Both the position numbers and the translations under genes were made by a program. Of a stretch of DNA of 64,000 nucleotides, positions 42,762 to 51,554 are shown in pieces; the first letter of the stretch is position 1, and each line of letters opens with the position of its first letter. The notes beneath the pieces are model-generated. The model had not been told where the DNA came from, searched no databases, and worked only from the letters and a program-made list of their open reading frames with translations. The stretch covers positions 248,001 through 312,000 of the forward strand of contig NZ_BOSL01000001.1 of assembly GCF_018403325.1 (NCBI RefSeq), given 5' to 3'. This DNA is from Paenibacillus vini. GTDB lineage: Bacteria; Bacillota; Bacilli; Paenibacillales; Paenibacillaceae.

Positions 42762-44150
42762 TTAGAACTTGATCCGATCGCTTAAGAATTGCTTCAAGTC
42801 CGCGATTGGCATCCGTACCTGCGTCATGGAGTCGCGTTCGCGTACGGTGACTTGGCCGTCGGTCTCGGACTCGAAGTCGTAGGTGATGCAGTACGGCGTA
42901 CCGATTTCGTCATGGCGGCGGTACCGTTTACCGATGGAGCCGGTATCGTCATAGTCGACCATGAAATCGGAGGTCAATTCCGCAAACACGCGCTGAGCTC
43001 CGTCGTTGAGCTTCTTCGACAGCGGGAAGATGGCCGCTTTGAACGGCGCGAGCGCAGGATGAAGGCGGAGCACGGTCCGGCTGTCGTCGCCTTCCAGCTG
43101 CTGCTCTTCATAGGCATCGACGAGGAAGGCCAACGTTACGCGGTCGGCTCCGAGCGATGGCTCGATACAGTAAGGAACATAGCGCTCGTTCGACTCTTGA
43201 TCGATGAAGTTGAAGTCCTCGCCGGAATGCTCCGCATGCTGCTTCAGATCATAATCGGTCCGGTCGGCGATGCCCCACAGCTCGCCCCAGCCGAACGGGA
43301 AGCGGTACTCGATGTCGGTCGTAGCGTTACTGTAGTGGGACAGCTCGTCTTCCGAGTGATCGCGCAGGCGCATGTTTTCTTCGTTCATGCCGAGCGATAA
43401 TAGCCAATCGCGGCAGAAGCCGCGCCAGAATTCGAACCATTTGAGGTCCTCGCCAGGCTTGCAGAAGAACTCCAACTCCATTTGCTCGAACTCCCGCGTA
43501 CGGAACGTAAAGTTCCCCGGGGTGATCTCGTTCCGGAAGCTCTTGCCGATTTGCCCGATGCCGAACGGCATTTTCTTCCGCATGGTGCGCTGCACGTTTT
43601 TAAAGTTGACGAAGATCCCCTGCGCTGTTTCCGGGCGAAGATAGATCTCGTTGGTGCTGGACTCCGTAACCCCTTGGAACGTCTTGAACATGAGATTGAA
43701 CTGGCGAATATCCGTGAAGTCGTTGCTTCCGCAATCAGGGCAGACGATTTGGTGCTCATCGATCAGGGCTTTCATCTGGTCAAACGACAGGCCGTCGACG
43801 ACCATCTCAATGCCTTTAGCATCAAGAGCGTTCTCGATGATTTTATCCGCGCGATGGCGCGCTTTGCACTGCTTGCAGTCGATCATCGGATCGTTGAAGT
43901 TGCCGACGTGGCCCGAGGCCACCCAAGCCCGCGGATTCATCAGAATCGCTGCGTCTAGGCCAACATTGTAAGGGGACTCTTGAATGAATTTTTTCCACCA
44001 AGCACGTTTGATGTTGTTCTTCAGCTCGACGCCGAGCGGACCGTAATCCCAAGTGTTCGCCAGACCGCCGTAAATTTCCGACCCCGGAAAAATAAATCCG
44101 CGATGCTTGGCCAGTGCGACGACTTGATCCATAGTTTTGGTACTGCTCAT
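42762..44150 (-). CDS. glyQS: Glycyl-tRNA synthetase, single-chain class II
   Basis: 462 residues. Charges tRNA-Gly. The homodimeric (alpha2) type: [34 protein letters not shown] at the start, then [42 protein letters not shown] with zinc-like Cys pairs and [11 protein letters not shown]. Motif 2 is [24 protein letters not shown] and motif 3 is [17 protein letters not shown]. The anticodon domain fills the C-terminus. Controlled by a glycine T-box leader directly upstream. Complete and ordinary. Confidence 0.96.
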   Translation of the reverse strand: MSSTKTMDQVVALAKHRGFIFPGSEIYGGLANTWDYGPLGVELKNNIKRAWWKKFIQESPYNVGLDAAILMNPRAWVASGHVGNFNDPMIDCKQCKARHRADKIIENALDAKGIEMVVDGLSFDQMKALIDEHQIVCPDCGSNDFTDIRQFNLMFKTFQGVTESSTNEIYLRPETAQGIFVNFKNVQRTMRKKMPFGIGQIGKSFRNEITPGNFTFRTREFEQMELEFFCKPGEDLKWFEFWRGFCRDWLLSLGMNEENMRLRDHSEDELSHYSNATTDIEYRFPFGWGELWGIADRTDYDLKQHAEHSGEDFNFIDQESNERYVPYCIEPSLGADRVTLAFLVDAYEEQQLEGDDSRTVLRLHPALAPFKAAIFPLSKKLNDGAQRVFAELTSDFMVDYDDTGSIGKRYRRHDEIGTPYCITYDFESETDGQVTVRERDSMTQVRMPIADLKQFLSDRIKF

Positions 44151-44206
44151 AGTTGATCTCTCCTTCGATTATTAAGTTGCTTCAGATGCCCGCTAACCGG
44201 AAACGT

Positions 44207-44410
44207 TAAAAAAAAGCCCCCGTCACAAAGGCATCCTACGACCGATGCCTAGGGACGAGAGCTGTATGCACCCGCGGTTCCACCCTAGTTGACGACCCTT
44301 GCGGGATCGCCCTCTTTTTCCGAGACTCCGGCTCCGGACTGCCTTTTCCTTGATGTTGCCCCCGGGCTCTCACCGTCCCCGAATCGCTGAATGAGCAAGT
44401 CAATCAAGTA
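44207..44410 (-). promoter_or_regulatory. Glycine T-box leader
   Basis: On the minus strand the invariant T-box AGGGTGGAACCGCG lies at about 44275-44288, and a terminator hairpin (GGCATC...GATGCC, then GGGGGC and nine U residues) at about 44207-44262. In stem I, AAAAGGCAGTCCGGAG puts GGC (44341-44343) in the specifier position, a glycine codon. GGTGAGAGCC further upstream fits the distal stem-I motif. Uncharged tRNA-Gly would stabilise the antiterminator and allow glyQS transcription. Stem I looks short. Confidence 0.9.
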
Positions 44411-44420
44411 CTATTGGTCC

Positions 44421-44449
44421 ATCATAGCCAGAATAATTATTTGTAGTAA
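44421..44449 (-). promoter_or_regulatory. Probable promoter of the T-box/glyQS unit
   Basis: Minus strand: TTACTA (44444-44449), 17-bp spacer, TATGAT (44421-44426), just before the T-box leader. Confidence 0.6.
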
Positions 44450-44600
44450 TTTTATATCAAAGTGAAGCAATACTCAAGCGGCAATAAATTTTGGCTTAAG
44501 CATATATGCCCAGAGCCAAAGTCTCAGTTACAGCCCGAAACCCCTTATGATAAAATTATTAAAATTGTTAATGTTAAAATTTTCATAATGGGGTGTTTCT

Positions 44601-45086
44601 GTGAAACAAGGACTGAAGTTATGGTTTGGACTTCCAATTTTGTTGATTCTGATATTTATGCTTGCGGCATGTGGTTCCTCGGGCCCGTCCCAGGCTGAAT
44701 ATAACAGCTTGAACGAAAAGGTCGCCGGGTTGGAGCAACAGTTGGCCGAGCTGGAGAAGGACTTGGAAGGCATGAAGTCGAACGCGGCCGCGGCGAGTGT
44801 CGATGTCCCGGAAGGTGAAGACACCGCTGCGCTCACTCCGGTAGTCGAGGTTCCGACCGGTAAAGGAGACGGCGTTCTGATTACCCTGGCGCAGTACGAA
44901 AAAACAGAAGTAGGCATGACCTACAAAGAAGTGGCCGAGATTTTAGGTGGAGACGGAGAGGCGGTCAGCGAGGCGGAGGATATGGTGATTTATTCTTATC
45001 AAGGCGCTGGAGATTTTGGTGCCAACGCCGTGTTCTCGTTTCACAAGGGGAAGCTGTTGACCAAGGCCCAAGCGGGACTTGAATAA
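44601..45086 (+). CDS. Lipoprotein with coiled coil and DUF3862/BLIP-like domain
   Basis: 161 residues from GTG 44601. Lipobox FMLAACGSSG. Then a heptad segment YNSLNEKVAGLEQQLAELEKDLEGMKS, an acidic linker, and a C-terminal beta-lactamase-inhibitor/SmpA-like domain: YEKTEVGMTYKEVAEILGGDGEAVSEAED, YSYQGAGDFGANAVFSFHKGKLLTKAQAGL. The same fold in other bacilli is a surface lipoprotein repeat of unknown role. The G-M-x-x-x-E-V-x-x-I-L-G helix is diagnostic. Followed by a terminator. Confidence 0.8.
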   Translation: MKQGLKLWFGLPILLILIFMLAACGSSGPSQAEYNSLNEKVAGLEQQLAELEKDLEGMKSNAAAASVDVPEGEDTAALTPVVEVPTGKGDGVLITLAQYEKTEVGMTYKEVAEILGGDGEAVSEAEDMVIYSYQGAGDFGANAVFSFHKGKLLTKAQAGLE

Positions 45087-45104
45087 GGGGAGTTAAGTCG
45101 AAAA

Positions 45105-45129
45105 GGCCGGAGCTGCTTCCGGCTTTTTG
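45105..45129 (+). terminator. Terminator
   Basis: GCCGGAAGC-type stem (GCCGGAGCTGCTTCCGGC) with TTTTTG. Confidence 0.85.
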
Positions 45130-45195
45130 TGTTTTAAAGCGTGGCATCCTGGGAATGAATAGATGTTATAACATCCGATTCAGGAGGAAGCTGCC

Positions 45196-45618
45196 ATGTT
45201 AAGTATCCCGTCCAGTATTGAAGGAAAACGCGCATTTTACGGTGACTTTTGTAGAAATGTAGAAAGGGAGGGCTTCCATATTTGCGGGAGCTGGGAGTAT
45301 TATTCCGCCTTTTTTGATTCCATTCTCTATCAGAATGAAGGCATAACTATTTATTTAAGGCTGCCGACAAGGGTCATTGAAGGCCGTTTGGACCGGGACA
45401 ATGCCTTGCTTGAATTTGACCGTCCCTTCCTGATCAAGCATATCGTTCATACGGGGATCGATACCGAGACGGATTTTGGAGCGTTGGCCGCGGTCGGGTT
45501 AAACCAATTCCAAAAGCCGATCGACCCCGATGACCGGATTGAACAGGAAGCGAAATGGCGGCAGATCGGTGAGCAAGCCATCAACCGAATCAGCGGATAC
45601 GTCCACGAGAAGATATGA
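45196..45618 (+). CDS. yugN: YugN-family protein
   Basis: 140 residues after AGGAGGAAGC. The pattern IPSSIEGKRAFYGDFC, FHICGSWEYYSAFFDSILYQNEGITIYLRLPTRVIEGRLD, FDRPFLIKHIVHTGID and LAAVGLNQFQKPIDPDDRIEQEAKWRQIGEQAI follows YugN of bacilli, a conserved protein of unknown function. The ends of the family (short helix EQAINRI) are complete. Single gene between two terminators. Confidence 0.82.
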   Translation: MLSIPSSIEGKRAFYGDFCRNVEREGFHICGSWEYYSAFFDSILYQNEGITIYLRLPTRVIEGRLDRDNALLEFDRPFLIKHIVHTGIDTETDFGALAAVGLNQFQKPIDPDDRIEQEAKWRQIGEQAINRISGYVHEKI

Positions 45619-45642
45619 GGAGCCTTCGGCTTCTCTTTTTTT
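45617..45642 (+). terminator. Terminator
   Basis: GAGGAGCC-TTC-GGCTTCTC hairpin and seven T residues; overlaps the yugN stop. Confidence 0.82.
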
Positions 45643-45749
45643 ATTGGAAAATAGAAATTGAAAGACCGGATTAGTACAGCCCTTTTGCCGCTAATGCATT
45701 AAACTATATATAACTTAGTGAATAGCGCCGAAGGAGATGGAAAATAACC

Positions 45750-46880
45750 ATGCAGCCTAATAAGAACTTAAAACAGCAGGGATTATCAGATATTGAGCAT
45801 TTGAAGGTACACGGCAGAACCACGGGAAGTCTTTCGCCCTTAACCCTGTTCTGGACAGGGAGCGCCGTGGAGTTTAATGCCAGAGGATCGGAGCTTTGGA
45901 TTGAATTCGAGGTTGACTATGAGGTGTACGAACCCTGGATCGGCATCGTAATCAACGGTGCAGCGGTAAGCCGGCAAATGCTTGTAGCGGGAAGGTACTG
46001 GGTCTGCGTGTTCAGGGGCATGAATCCGGATGCAGTAAAGAACGTGCGCATTGTAAAAGAACTGCAGGCCATGAGCGGGGATCCCGGCTGTACGTTGCAA
46101 ATCCATGCGGTGAAGTTTGACGGAGAATTTCTCCCCGTGGAGGACAAGCCATACAAGCTGGAATTCATAGGAGACAGCATTACTTCGGGTGAAGGAACTG
46201 TCGGGGCTAAAGCCGAAGAAGACTGGATTCCGATGTGGTTTAGCGCCTTGGACAATTATACGGCTATGACGGCTGACGCCTTGAATGCCGAGTACCGGGT
46301 CATTTCCCAAAGCGGTTGGGGCGTGCTTACCGGTTGGGATAACAATCCGAATTGTAATCTTCCCGACCATTATGAGCAGGTCTGCGGTCTTCTTGCCGGA
46401 CCGAAGAATGAAGCTCTCGGAGCCTTTCAAGCCAATGATTTTGACGCCTGGCAGCCGGATGCCGTAATTATCAACCTTGGAACGAACGATGGGGGCGCTT
46501 TTCAATCCCCGGAATGGAGGGACGCCGTAACGGGAGAAACCCGCAAGCAGAGGTTGTTGGAAGACGGAACCTATCATGAAGAGGATTTAAAATCTTTTGA
46601 ACAGGCCGTCTCCGGATTTCTTGCGAAGCTCAGAACCTATAATAAACAGGCGCACCTGGTCTGGGCTTATGGCATGTTGGGGATCCCGATGCTGCCGGCG
46701 ATCTACCGGGGCGTGGATGCTTATGTCCGCGAAACGGGGGACAAGCGGGTTTCCGTGTTTCAGCTCCCCAATATGACGGAGGAAACCGTCGGTTCCCGGA
46801 GCCATCCGGGCGTAGAGGCTCACCACAAGGCAGCCAAGGAGTTGTCCGGGTATCTCCAGGAGATCTTACGGCAGGTTTGA
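45750..46880 (+). CDS. SGNH/GDSL esterase, CE2-like
   Basis: 376 residues, no signal peptide. The N-terminal ~130 residues form a jelly-roll (LTLFWTGSAVEFNARGSELWIEFEVDYE ... IGIVINGAAVSR). The SGNH hydrolase follows: catalytic Ser in FIGDSITSGEG (block I), Gly/Asn in VIINLGTNDGG (block III), and Asp/His in SHPGVEAHHKAAKEL (block V). This two-domain layout is that of CE2 acetyl-xylan esterases. The likely role is removal of acetyl groups from oligosaccharides, in keeping with other carbohydrate genes of the window. Intact. Confidence 0.85.
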   Translation: MQPNKNLKQQGLSDIEHLKVHGRTTGSLSPLTLFWTGSAVEFNARGSELWIEFEVDYEVYEPWIGIVINGAAVSRQMLVAGRYWVCVFRGMNPDAVKNVRIVKELQAMSGDPGCTLQIHAVKFDGEFLPVEDKPYKLEFIGDSITSGEGTVGAKAEEDWIPMWFSALDNYTAMTADALNAEYRVISQSGWGVLTGWDNNPNCNLPDHYEQVCGLLAGPKNEALGAFQANDFDAWQPDAVIINLGTNDGGAFQSPEWRDAVTGETRKQRLLEDGTYHEEDLKSFEQAVSGFLAKLRTYNKQAHLVWAYGMLGIPMLPAIYRGVDAYVRETGDKRVSVFQLPNMTEETVGSRSHPGVEAHHKAAKELSGYLQEILRQV

Positions 46881-46988
46881 CAAATCGTCGACGGAAACTT
46901 TGGAGTCGGACACTCTCCATCCGGAACATGATAGAATGGATGCAGCACCATCAAAAAGAACAAAAATACGTACAGCCGGAGGTTTGTC

Positions 46989-47756
46989 ATGCACACGAAG
47001 TTATCCTTGATGAAGCAACTGGAGGATGCGGGGATCCGTCGTCAAGGCACCTTGCTTATGCATTCGTCAATGAAGAAGATCGGGGAAGTGGACGGAGGAG
47101 CAGACACTGTTTTGGATGCGCTTTCGGAATATATGAAAGACGGATTACTGGTATTGCCCACCCATACCTGGTCTACTATTAATGCCGATAATCCCAAATT
47201 TTACGTCGAGACGTCCGAAGTCTGCGTCGGCATTCTTCCGGAGCTGTTCCGCAAGCGTCCGGGCGTGATTCGCTCGCTTCACCCGACCCACTCGGTAGCT
47301 GCGCTCGGCAAGGACGCGGCTGAGTTTACGACCGGGGATGAACGCTGGGATACGCCTTGTCACCGTCAGTCGGCTTGGGGCAGACTTCTCGACAGGCAGG
47401 CTACAATTATACTCGTAGGTGTCGACCTGCGCAGAAATACGTTCATCCACGGCATCGAGGAATGGGTGGACATCCCGGGAAGAATGACGGACGAACATGA
47501 ACAGCTATATACCGTGCTGGGAGACGGCACTGAAATTTCCGTACCTTCGCGGCGCCACTGCGGACTGCCCTGGTCGGAGCATTTCTGGAAAGTCGAGAGC
47601 GTGCTAGAAGAGCAAGGTGCGCTAAGCCGTGCCAGTTTGGGGGATGCGGAAGTGCTGGTATGCGATACGGTTAAGACTACGGAGATCCTTAGCGATATGC
47701 TGCGGGCCAATCCGGATTTATTCTCGGATAATGAGCCGTTGGAGACCTTGGCATAA
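46989..47756 (+). CDS. AAC(3)-family N-acetyltransferase
   Basis: 255 residues of the antibiotic-NAT fold: TLLMHSSMKKIGEVDGGADTVLDALSEYM, LLVLPTHTWSTINADNPKFY, VGILPELFRKRPGVIRSLHPTHSVAALG, TPCHRQSAWGRLL, IILVGVDLRRNTFIHGIEE. The catalytic His-rich HPTHS loop is present. Plasmid AAC(3) enzymes inactivate aminoglycosides; chromosomal bacillus versions (YokD, BA2930) bind acetyl-CoA, but their natural substrate is unclear. Resistance should not be assumed. Single gene. Confidence 0.85.
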   Translation: MHTKLSLMKQLEDAGIRRQGTLLMHSSMKKIGEVDGGADTVLDALSEYMKDGLLVLPTHTWSTINADNPKFYVETSEVCVGILPELFRKRPGVIRSLHPTHSVAALGKDAAEFTTGDERWDTPCHRQSAWGRLLDRQATIILVGVDLRRNTFIHGIEEWVDIPGRMTDEHEQLYTVLGDGTEISVPSRRHCGLPWSEHFWKVESVLEEQGALSRASLGDAEVLVCDTVKTTEILSDMLRANPDLFSDNEPLETLA

Positions 47757-47774
47757 TAATACACTTTAATCCAT

Positions 47775-47828
47775 AAAAGGGGCGTCCTGGTCTTCTCCGC
47801 ATGACCTTTTGGGGCTCCCCTTTTTCAT
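47775..47828 (+). terminator. Possible terminator
   Basis: AAAGGGG and CCCCTTTTT arms with a long, partly paired loop. Confidence 0.5.
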
Positions 47829-47954
47829 ATATAAATATTTTTAGGGAGCTACAGCAGTTCTTGTATATAGTTATTGCTTTGGATACAATGTTACAATAAT
47901 AACGACAATAAGCGCGTATGGCCGCTAGATAACCGGAAAATGGGTGATTGTTAT

Positions 47955-48383
47955 ATGGATAGAGAACCGATGAATAGTCTTCTCGGGAATTGGCTATCTT
48001 TAACTCAGATGCAAATGGGCATTACCAGCAAGCTGGAGGCTGCCTTGCAAGAGAAGCACCAGCTACCGCTCAACGAATTTTATTTGCTGTTGTTTCTTTC
48101 GGAGGCCCCGGAGAAAAAGTTGAAGCTGCAACAACTGGAGGATATGGTGGGCTTGAGCCAAAGCGCGGTGTCCAGGCTGGTGAGCCGCTTTGAAGCCAAA
48201 GGCTGCGGAGCCCTGCAAAGAACGATTTGCGAAGAGGACCGCAGAGCCGTGTACACTTCGATAACACCTATAGGGGAAGCCAAGCTGGAGAAGGCGCTGC
48301 CTACATTTCAGGCTGTACTTGCCGAAGAGATGTCCGGTGCGAAGTTTCAAAACTTGCTGCAGCAAATCATTATTAAACCCTGA
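47955..48383 (+). CDS. MarR-family regulator
   Basis: 142 residues from ATG 47955 (upstream in-frame starts lack a site). Winged helix: LNEFYLLLFLSEAPEKKLKLQQLEDMVGLSQSAVSRLVSRFEAKGCGALQRTICEEDRRAVYTSITPIGEAKLEKA, with the MarR beta-wing DRRAVYxxITPxG. It lies 74 bp upstream of namA on the same strand with a perfect 16-bp palindrome between, so it is a likely regulator of namA, perhaps responding to electrophiles or quinones. C-rich wing: two cysteines (GCGALQRTICEED) could be redox-active. Confidence 0.85.
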   Translation: MDREPMNSLLGNWLSLTQMQMGITSKLEAALQEKHQLPLNEFYLLLFLSEAPEKKLKLQQLEDMVGLSQSAVSRLVSRFEAKGCGALQRTICEEDRRAVYTSITPIGEAKLEKALPTFQAVLAEEMSGAKFQNLLQQIIIKP

Positions 48384-48417
48384 TGCTTGACGTTGAGACT
48401 CAGGCATGCTAATTTAT

Positions 48418-48433
48418 ATGCATGCGCATGCAT
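48418..48433. promoter_or_regulatory. 16-bp perfect palindrome, candidate MarR operator
   Basis: ATGCATGCGCATGCAT, fully symmetric, 24 bp before the namA start and 34 bp after the MarR stop. Confidence 0.5.
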
Positions 48434-48457
48434 TTTAATATTGGAGGAGATAATACG

Positions 48458-49489
48458 ATGAACCAGCTGTTTAGCCCCTACAGTTTGAAGGGATTAGAAT
48501 TAAAGAATCGCGTCGTTATGCCCCCGATGTGTCAATACTCCGTAACCGAAAAAGACGGAATCGCCAACGACTGGCACTATAATCATTATGTGAGCCGGGC
48601 CATTGGCGGCACGGGTCTTATCATCATAGAAATGACGGACGTGGAGCCCGACGGGCGCATTTCCGACTACGACTTGGGGTTGTGGTCCGATGAGCAAGTT
48701 CCGGCCTTAGCCCGCATTGTGGATGCTGTTCATCAGCACGGGACAAAAATAGGTATTCAAATCGCCCATGCCGGACGTAAAGCGGAGGATGCCGCCGTTC
48801 CGGTTGCGCCTTCGGCCATTCCTTTTGACGAGAAATCGAAGACGCCTAGAGCCCTTTCCACGGATGAAGTGAAGGAAAAGGTGGAGAAATTCCGCCTTGC
48901 CGTAAGACGTGCCGTTCAAGCCGGCTTTGATACGATTGAGCTTCATGGCGCTCACGGCTACCTGATTCATCAGTTCCATTCGCCGCTGACGAACCAAAGA
49001 ACCGATGAATACGGGAAAGATTTGACCTTGTTCGGAAGAGAAGTCATTCAGGCCGCGAAGAGCGAGATGCCTGCCGATATGCCGCTCATTATGCGGATTT
49101 CCGCGCAAGAATACGTGGAAGGCGGATATGGCATTCAAGAGAGCATCGCCATTTCGAAGGCCTATCAAGAGGCTGGTGTAGACATGTTCCACATCAGCGC
49201 AGGGGGAGAAGGCCCCATCGCCGCTTGGGGCAGACCGGGTACCCATGCTGCGTACCAGGTTCCGCTGGCTAGAGACATCAAGCAGGCGCTGGATGTGCCG
49301 GTGATCGCCGTCGGCAGACTGGATGAGCCGGTACTGGCCAATGCCGTCATCGGGAACGAAGACGCGGATTTGGTTGCCGTGGGAAGAGGCATGCTGAGAA
49401 ATCCGTTCTGGACACTGGAGGCTTCCGTGAAGCTTCGCCAAGGAAATGTGATTCCTCAACAACTTGTTACCGGATTCCCAAGATCGTAA
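48458..49489 (+). CDS. namA: NADPH dehydrogenase NamA (old yellow enzyme, YqjM type)
   Basis: 343 residues from ATG 48458 after TTGGAGGAG. FMN-dependent ene-reductase reducing activated double bonds, nitro compounds and quinones. Seen: LFSPYSLKGLELKNRVVMPPMCQYS (Cys of the YqjM type), WHYNHYVSRAIGGTGLIIIE, IQIAHAGRKA (His pair), IELHGAHGYLIHQFHSPLTNQRTDEYG, and the FMN-phosphate site AVGRLDE ... VAVGRGMLRNPFW. Complete. Probably controlled by the adjacent MarR protein. Confidence 0.93.
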   Translation: MNQLFSPYSLKGLELKNRVVMPPMCQYSVTEKDGIANDWHYNHYVSRAIGGTGLIIIEMTDVEPDGRISDYDLGLWSDEQVPALARIVDAVHQHGTKIGIQIAHAGRKAEDAAVPVAPSAIPFDEKSKTPRALSTDEVKEKVEKFRLAVRRAVQAGFDTIELHGAHGYLIHQFHSPLTNQRTDEYGKDLTLFGREVIQAAKSEMPADMPLIMRISAQEYVEGGYGIQESIAISKAYQEAGVDMFHISAGGEGPIAAWGRPGTHAAYQVPLARDIKQALDVPVIAVGRLDEPVLANAVIGNEDADLVAVGRGMLRNPFWTLEASVKLRQGNVIPQQLVTGFPRS

Positions 49490-49510
49490 AAACGAAGACC
49501 CTTTATATAG

Positions 49511-49562
49511 AAACCGCTCCTGATTCCGGGGCGGTTTTTTTACATTTACGTGACCCTTATCC
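49511..49562 (+). repeat. Direct repeat copy A (namA terminator plus flank)
   Basis: AACCGCTCC-stem/GGGGCGGTT-stem, seven T residues, then ACATTTACGTGACCCTT. It repeats at 50902-50954 with three mismatches and one extra T. It serves as namA's terminator. Confidence 0.85.
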
Positions 49563-49666
49563 ACGGGAGAAGGTTGAATTTTTGGAATTATTTCCTAACC
49601 ATAACGAAACTTTTTTTGGTAAAATATGCGTTTTAATATATATAAATAGAAGGAGGTAAATAAAAA

Positions 49667-50233
49667 ATGCAGTTATCAAAGAAACCGTTTTATAAAAGTT
49701 GGAAGCTTCTAAGTTTATTACTTCCGTTATTAAGTACTACTTTATTAATTAGCCAGGTAGATGCTTATCACTTAAATGGTTCAAGAGTGGATAGGCCAAA
49801 CCAAATTAAGTATTGGTTCGATAGTTCAATTTCACAAATTGGATACACCTCTGCGGCTACTCATGGTAGCACAGCATGGAATGGAGTCCCTGGTGTGAAC
49901 TTAAAGATTAATGCGACTGCTACAACATCAGCATCTTCTGCTGATGTTAAATGGTATGCAGCTAGTGCAAATAATGACCTTGGACAGTTTTACGCGCATT
50001 GTGAGTGGTCGGGTGGGTTGGCTTCAAGATCAGTAATTAGTATCAACACTGCAAGATTTAAGAATATAGATACTGACCAACAAAAGGAAACTACCGCTCA
50101 TGAAATGGGGCATGCTCTAGGCTTAGACCACGAAGACGATGTTCCTGCGATAATGGTATCATCCGGATGGGAAAATAGTGTCTATCCTGTACAAGATGAT
50201 AAAGATGGTATTTATCATATATATATTGATTAA
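49667..50233 (+). CDS. Secreted matrixin-type zinc metalloprotease
   Basis: 188 residues after AAGGAGG. Signal peptide (WKLLSLLLPLLSTTLLISQVDA) then a compact catalytic domain with HEMGHALGLDH: His145, Glu146, His149 and His155 as zinc ligands and catalytic base. A methionine follows in the expected Met-turn place (PAIMVSSG). No propeptide with a cysteine switch. The gene is much lower in GC than its neighbours and lies with its partner between two copies of a 52-bp repeat, suggesting recent acquisition. Substrate unknown. Confidence 0.87.
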   Translation: MQLSKKPFYKSWKLLSLLLPLLSTTLLISQVDAYHLNGSRVDRPNQIKYWFDSSISQIGYTSAATHGSTAWNGVPGVNLKINATATTSASSADVKWYAASANNDLGQFYAHCEWSGGLASRSVISINTARFKNIDTDQQKETTAHEMGHALGLDHEDDVPAIMVSSGWENSVYPVQDDKDGIYHIYID

Positions 50234-50244
50234 GGAGGTAAACT

Positions 50245-50877
50245 ATGAAACGGCGCAATATATTTCTTGCTATAAGCTTAATCACCATAATAGCTATTTC
50301 ATCAATTGGACTTTTAAATAATAAGGATGAGAAAGCCCATGATAGGGTGAAATATATTAACTCTTCAGCTAAAATCATCAGTTACAGCGATTTTAATAAT
50401 TTTGATACTACTGCAGAGCTAATTATCAAAGGAGCCAAGGATCGTGTGATAGAAACAATCCTTGATAAGGACTCAATGGGAGATGTTATAAGTTACGGAA
50501 CTAAATCAGCTATAAAAGTAAATAAAGTTTTTAAAACTAATAATGAAAATATTACTGAGGGTTCAGAAGTCGTTATTCAAGAAAATGGAGCAACTGAAAA
50601 AACAGAAGACGGTATAGCTATCTATGGTGTAGAGGGATACCAAATGATGAATGAAAACGAGGAATATTTACTCTTTTTAGACAAGAGTCTAACTGACCCC
50701 AATATTTACTTTGTTAAAGGTGTTTACTATGGGAAGGTACCTCTTGAAGAGCCAAACAAGAGTAAGATACAAAACATCAATGAAGCTAATTCATTTGATT
50801 TACAGTATAAAGGTGAACCTACTGATAAACTAAAGCAAATCTTCAAAGATGCACTAAATAAATATGGAGATAAATAG
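50245..50877 (+). CDS. Membrane-anchored or secreted partner of the matrixin
   Basis: 210 residues, 11 bp after the matrixin gene, after AAGGAGG. N-terminal hydrophobic segment (NIFLAISLITIIAISSIGLL) as signal anchor, no lipobox. The remainder is polar and beta-rich: TTAELIIKGAKDRVIETI, SYGTKSAIKVNKVFKTN, VIQENGATEKTEDGIAIYGVEGYQMMNENEEYLLFLDK. The EGSEVVIQENG...Y..M..NEEYLLFL pattern resembles proteins often found next to exported metalloproteases; no name known. A+T-rich. Confidence 0.6.
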   Translation: MKRRNIFLAISLITIIAISSIGLLNNKDEKAHDRVKYINSSAKIISYSDFNNFDTTAELIIKGAKDRVIETILDKDSMGDVISYGTKSAIKVNKVFKTNNENITEGSEVVIQENGATEKTEDGIAIYGVEGYQMMNENEEYLLFLDKSLTDPNIYFVKGVYYGKVPLEEPNKSKIQNINEANSFDLQYKGEPTDKLKQIFKDALNKYGDK

Positions 50878-50901
50878 CAAATAGACAATGAGTCCGTACC
50901 C

Positions 50902-50954
50902 AAACCGCTCCTATTTCCGGGGCGGTTTTTTTTACATTTACGTGACCCTTGTCC
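50902..50954 (+). repeat. Direct repeat copy B (terminator plus flank)
   Basis: The same terminator stem and the following ACATTTACGTGACCCTT as copy A, eight T residues here. It ends the cassette. Confidence 0.85.
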
Positions 50955-51069
50955 TCAAGAACCGGTTAATTTGGATGAATCGCCTCAGCGCCATTGGGAA
51001 ACCTGTCCTGAAAATGGTAAAGTAATGGTTAGAGAACAGTTAGGATGTTATCCGGGAGGCGTTAGAGTA

Positions 51070-51465
51070 ATGACAAGAGAAGAACTGATCGCGCAATTGA
51101 ATAAGTGGCATGAGAACGACGAATACCAAAAAATCGTGGATGAAATTATAACGATTCCAACCCCATTGGTCGATGACGAGTTGGCCGTTCATTTGGGGCG
51201 TGCTCTGAATAACCTGGGACGTTATAAAGATGCGCTCAAATGGTTCAACAAGATAGACGAAGAGGGGCGGAATAACCCGCTCTGGCATTTCCGTGTCGGG
51301 TACGCTCATTATTATCTGGATCAGAATGAGGAAGCGGTCAAAGAATTCGAAATCGCTCACCAAATGGATCCGGAAGATGAAGATACGCTGGAGTTTCTGG
51401 AATGGAGCCGGAAAGAAGCGGCTCAGGCTAAAGAAGAAGAGGAAACGGAAGAGTCCGAATCGTAA
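51070..51465 (+). CDS. TPR-repeat protein
   Basis: 131 residues from ATG 51070 after GGGAGGCG; an upstream frame from 50971 is probably not translated. Two tetratricopeptide-like repeats: LAVHLGRALNNLGRYKDALKWFNKIDEE and PLWHFRVGYAHYYLDQNEEAVKEFEIAHQMDPEDEDT, followed by an acidic tail (EEEETEESES). A small scaffold or chaperone-like protein; partners unknown. Confidence 0.8.
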   Translation: MTREELIAQLNKWHENDEYQKIVDEIITIPTPLVDDELAVHLGRALNNLGRYKDALKWFNKIDEEGRNNPLWHFRVGYAHYYLDQNEEAVKEFEIAHQMDPEDEDTLEFLEWSRKEAAQAKEEEETEESES

Positions 51466-51554
51466 ATCCGAGACGCTTATGGTTAGTCCTGCGGCATTCT
51501 GTTTATGATAACAGTGAAGCATGTGATGGATAAAACCTAGAGAGGTGATAAACC

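Noticed and set aside
42789-43958. Several plus-strand frames opposite glyQS
   Set aside because: GC-rich antisense shadows of a well-defined synthetase gene.
46989-47756. Acquired aminoglycoside resistance gene
   Set aside because: The AAC(3) fold is clear, but chromosomal members of this family are common in bacilli, composition is normal, no mobile element flanks it, and resistance cannot be read from sequence.
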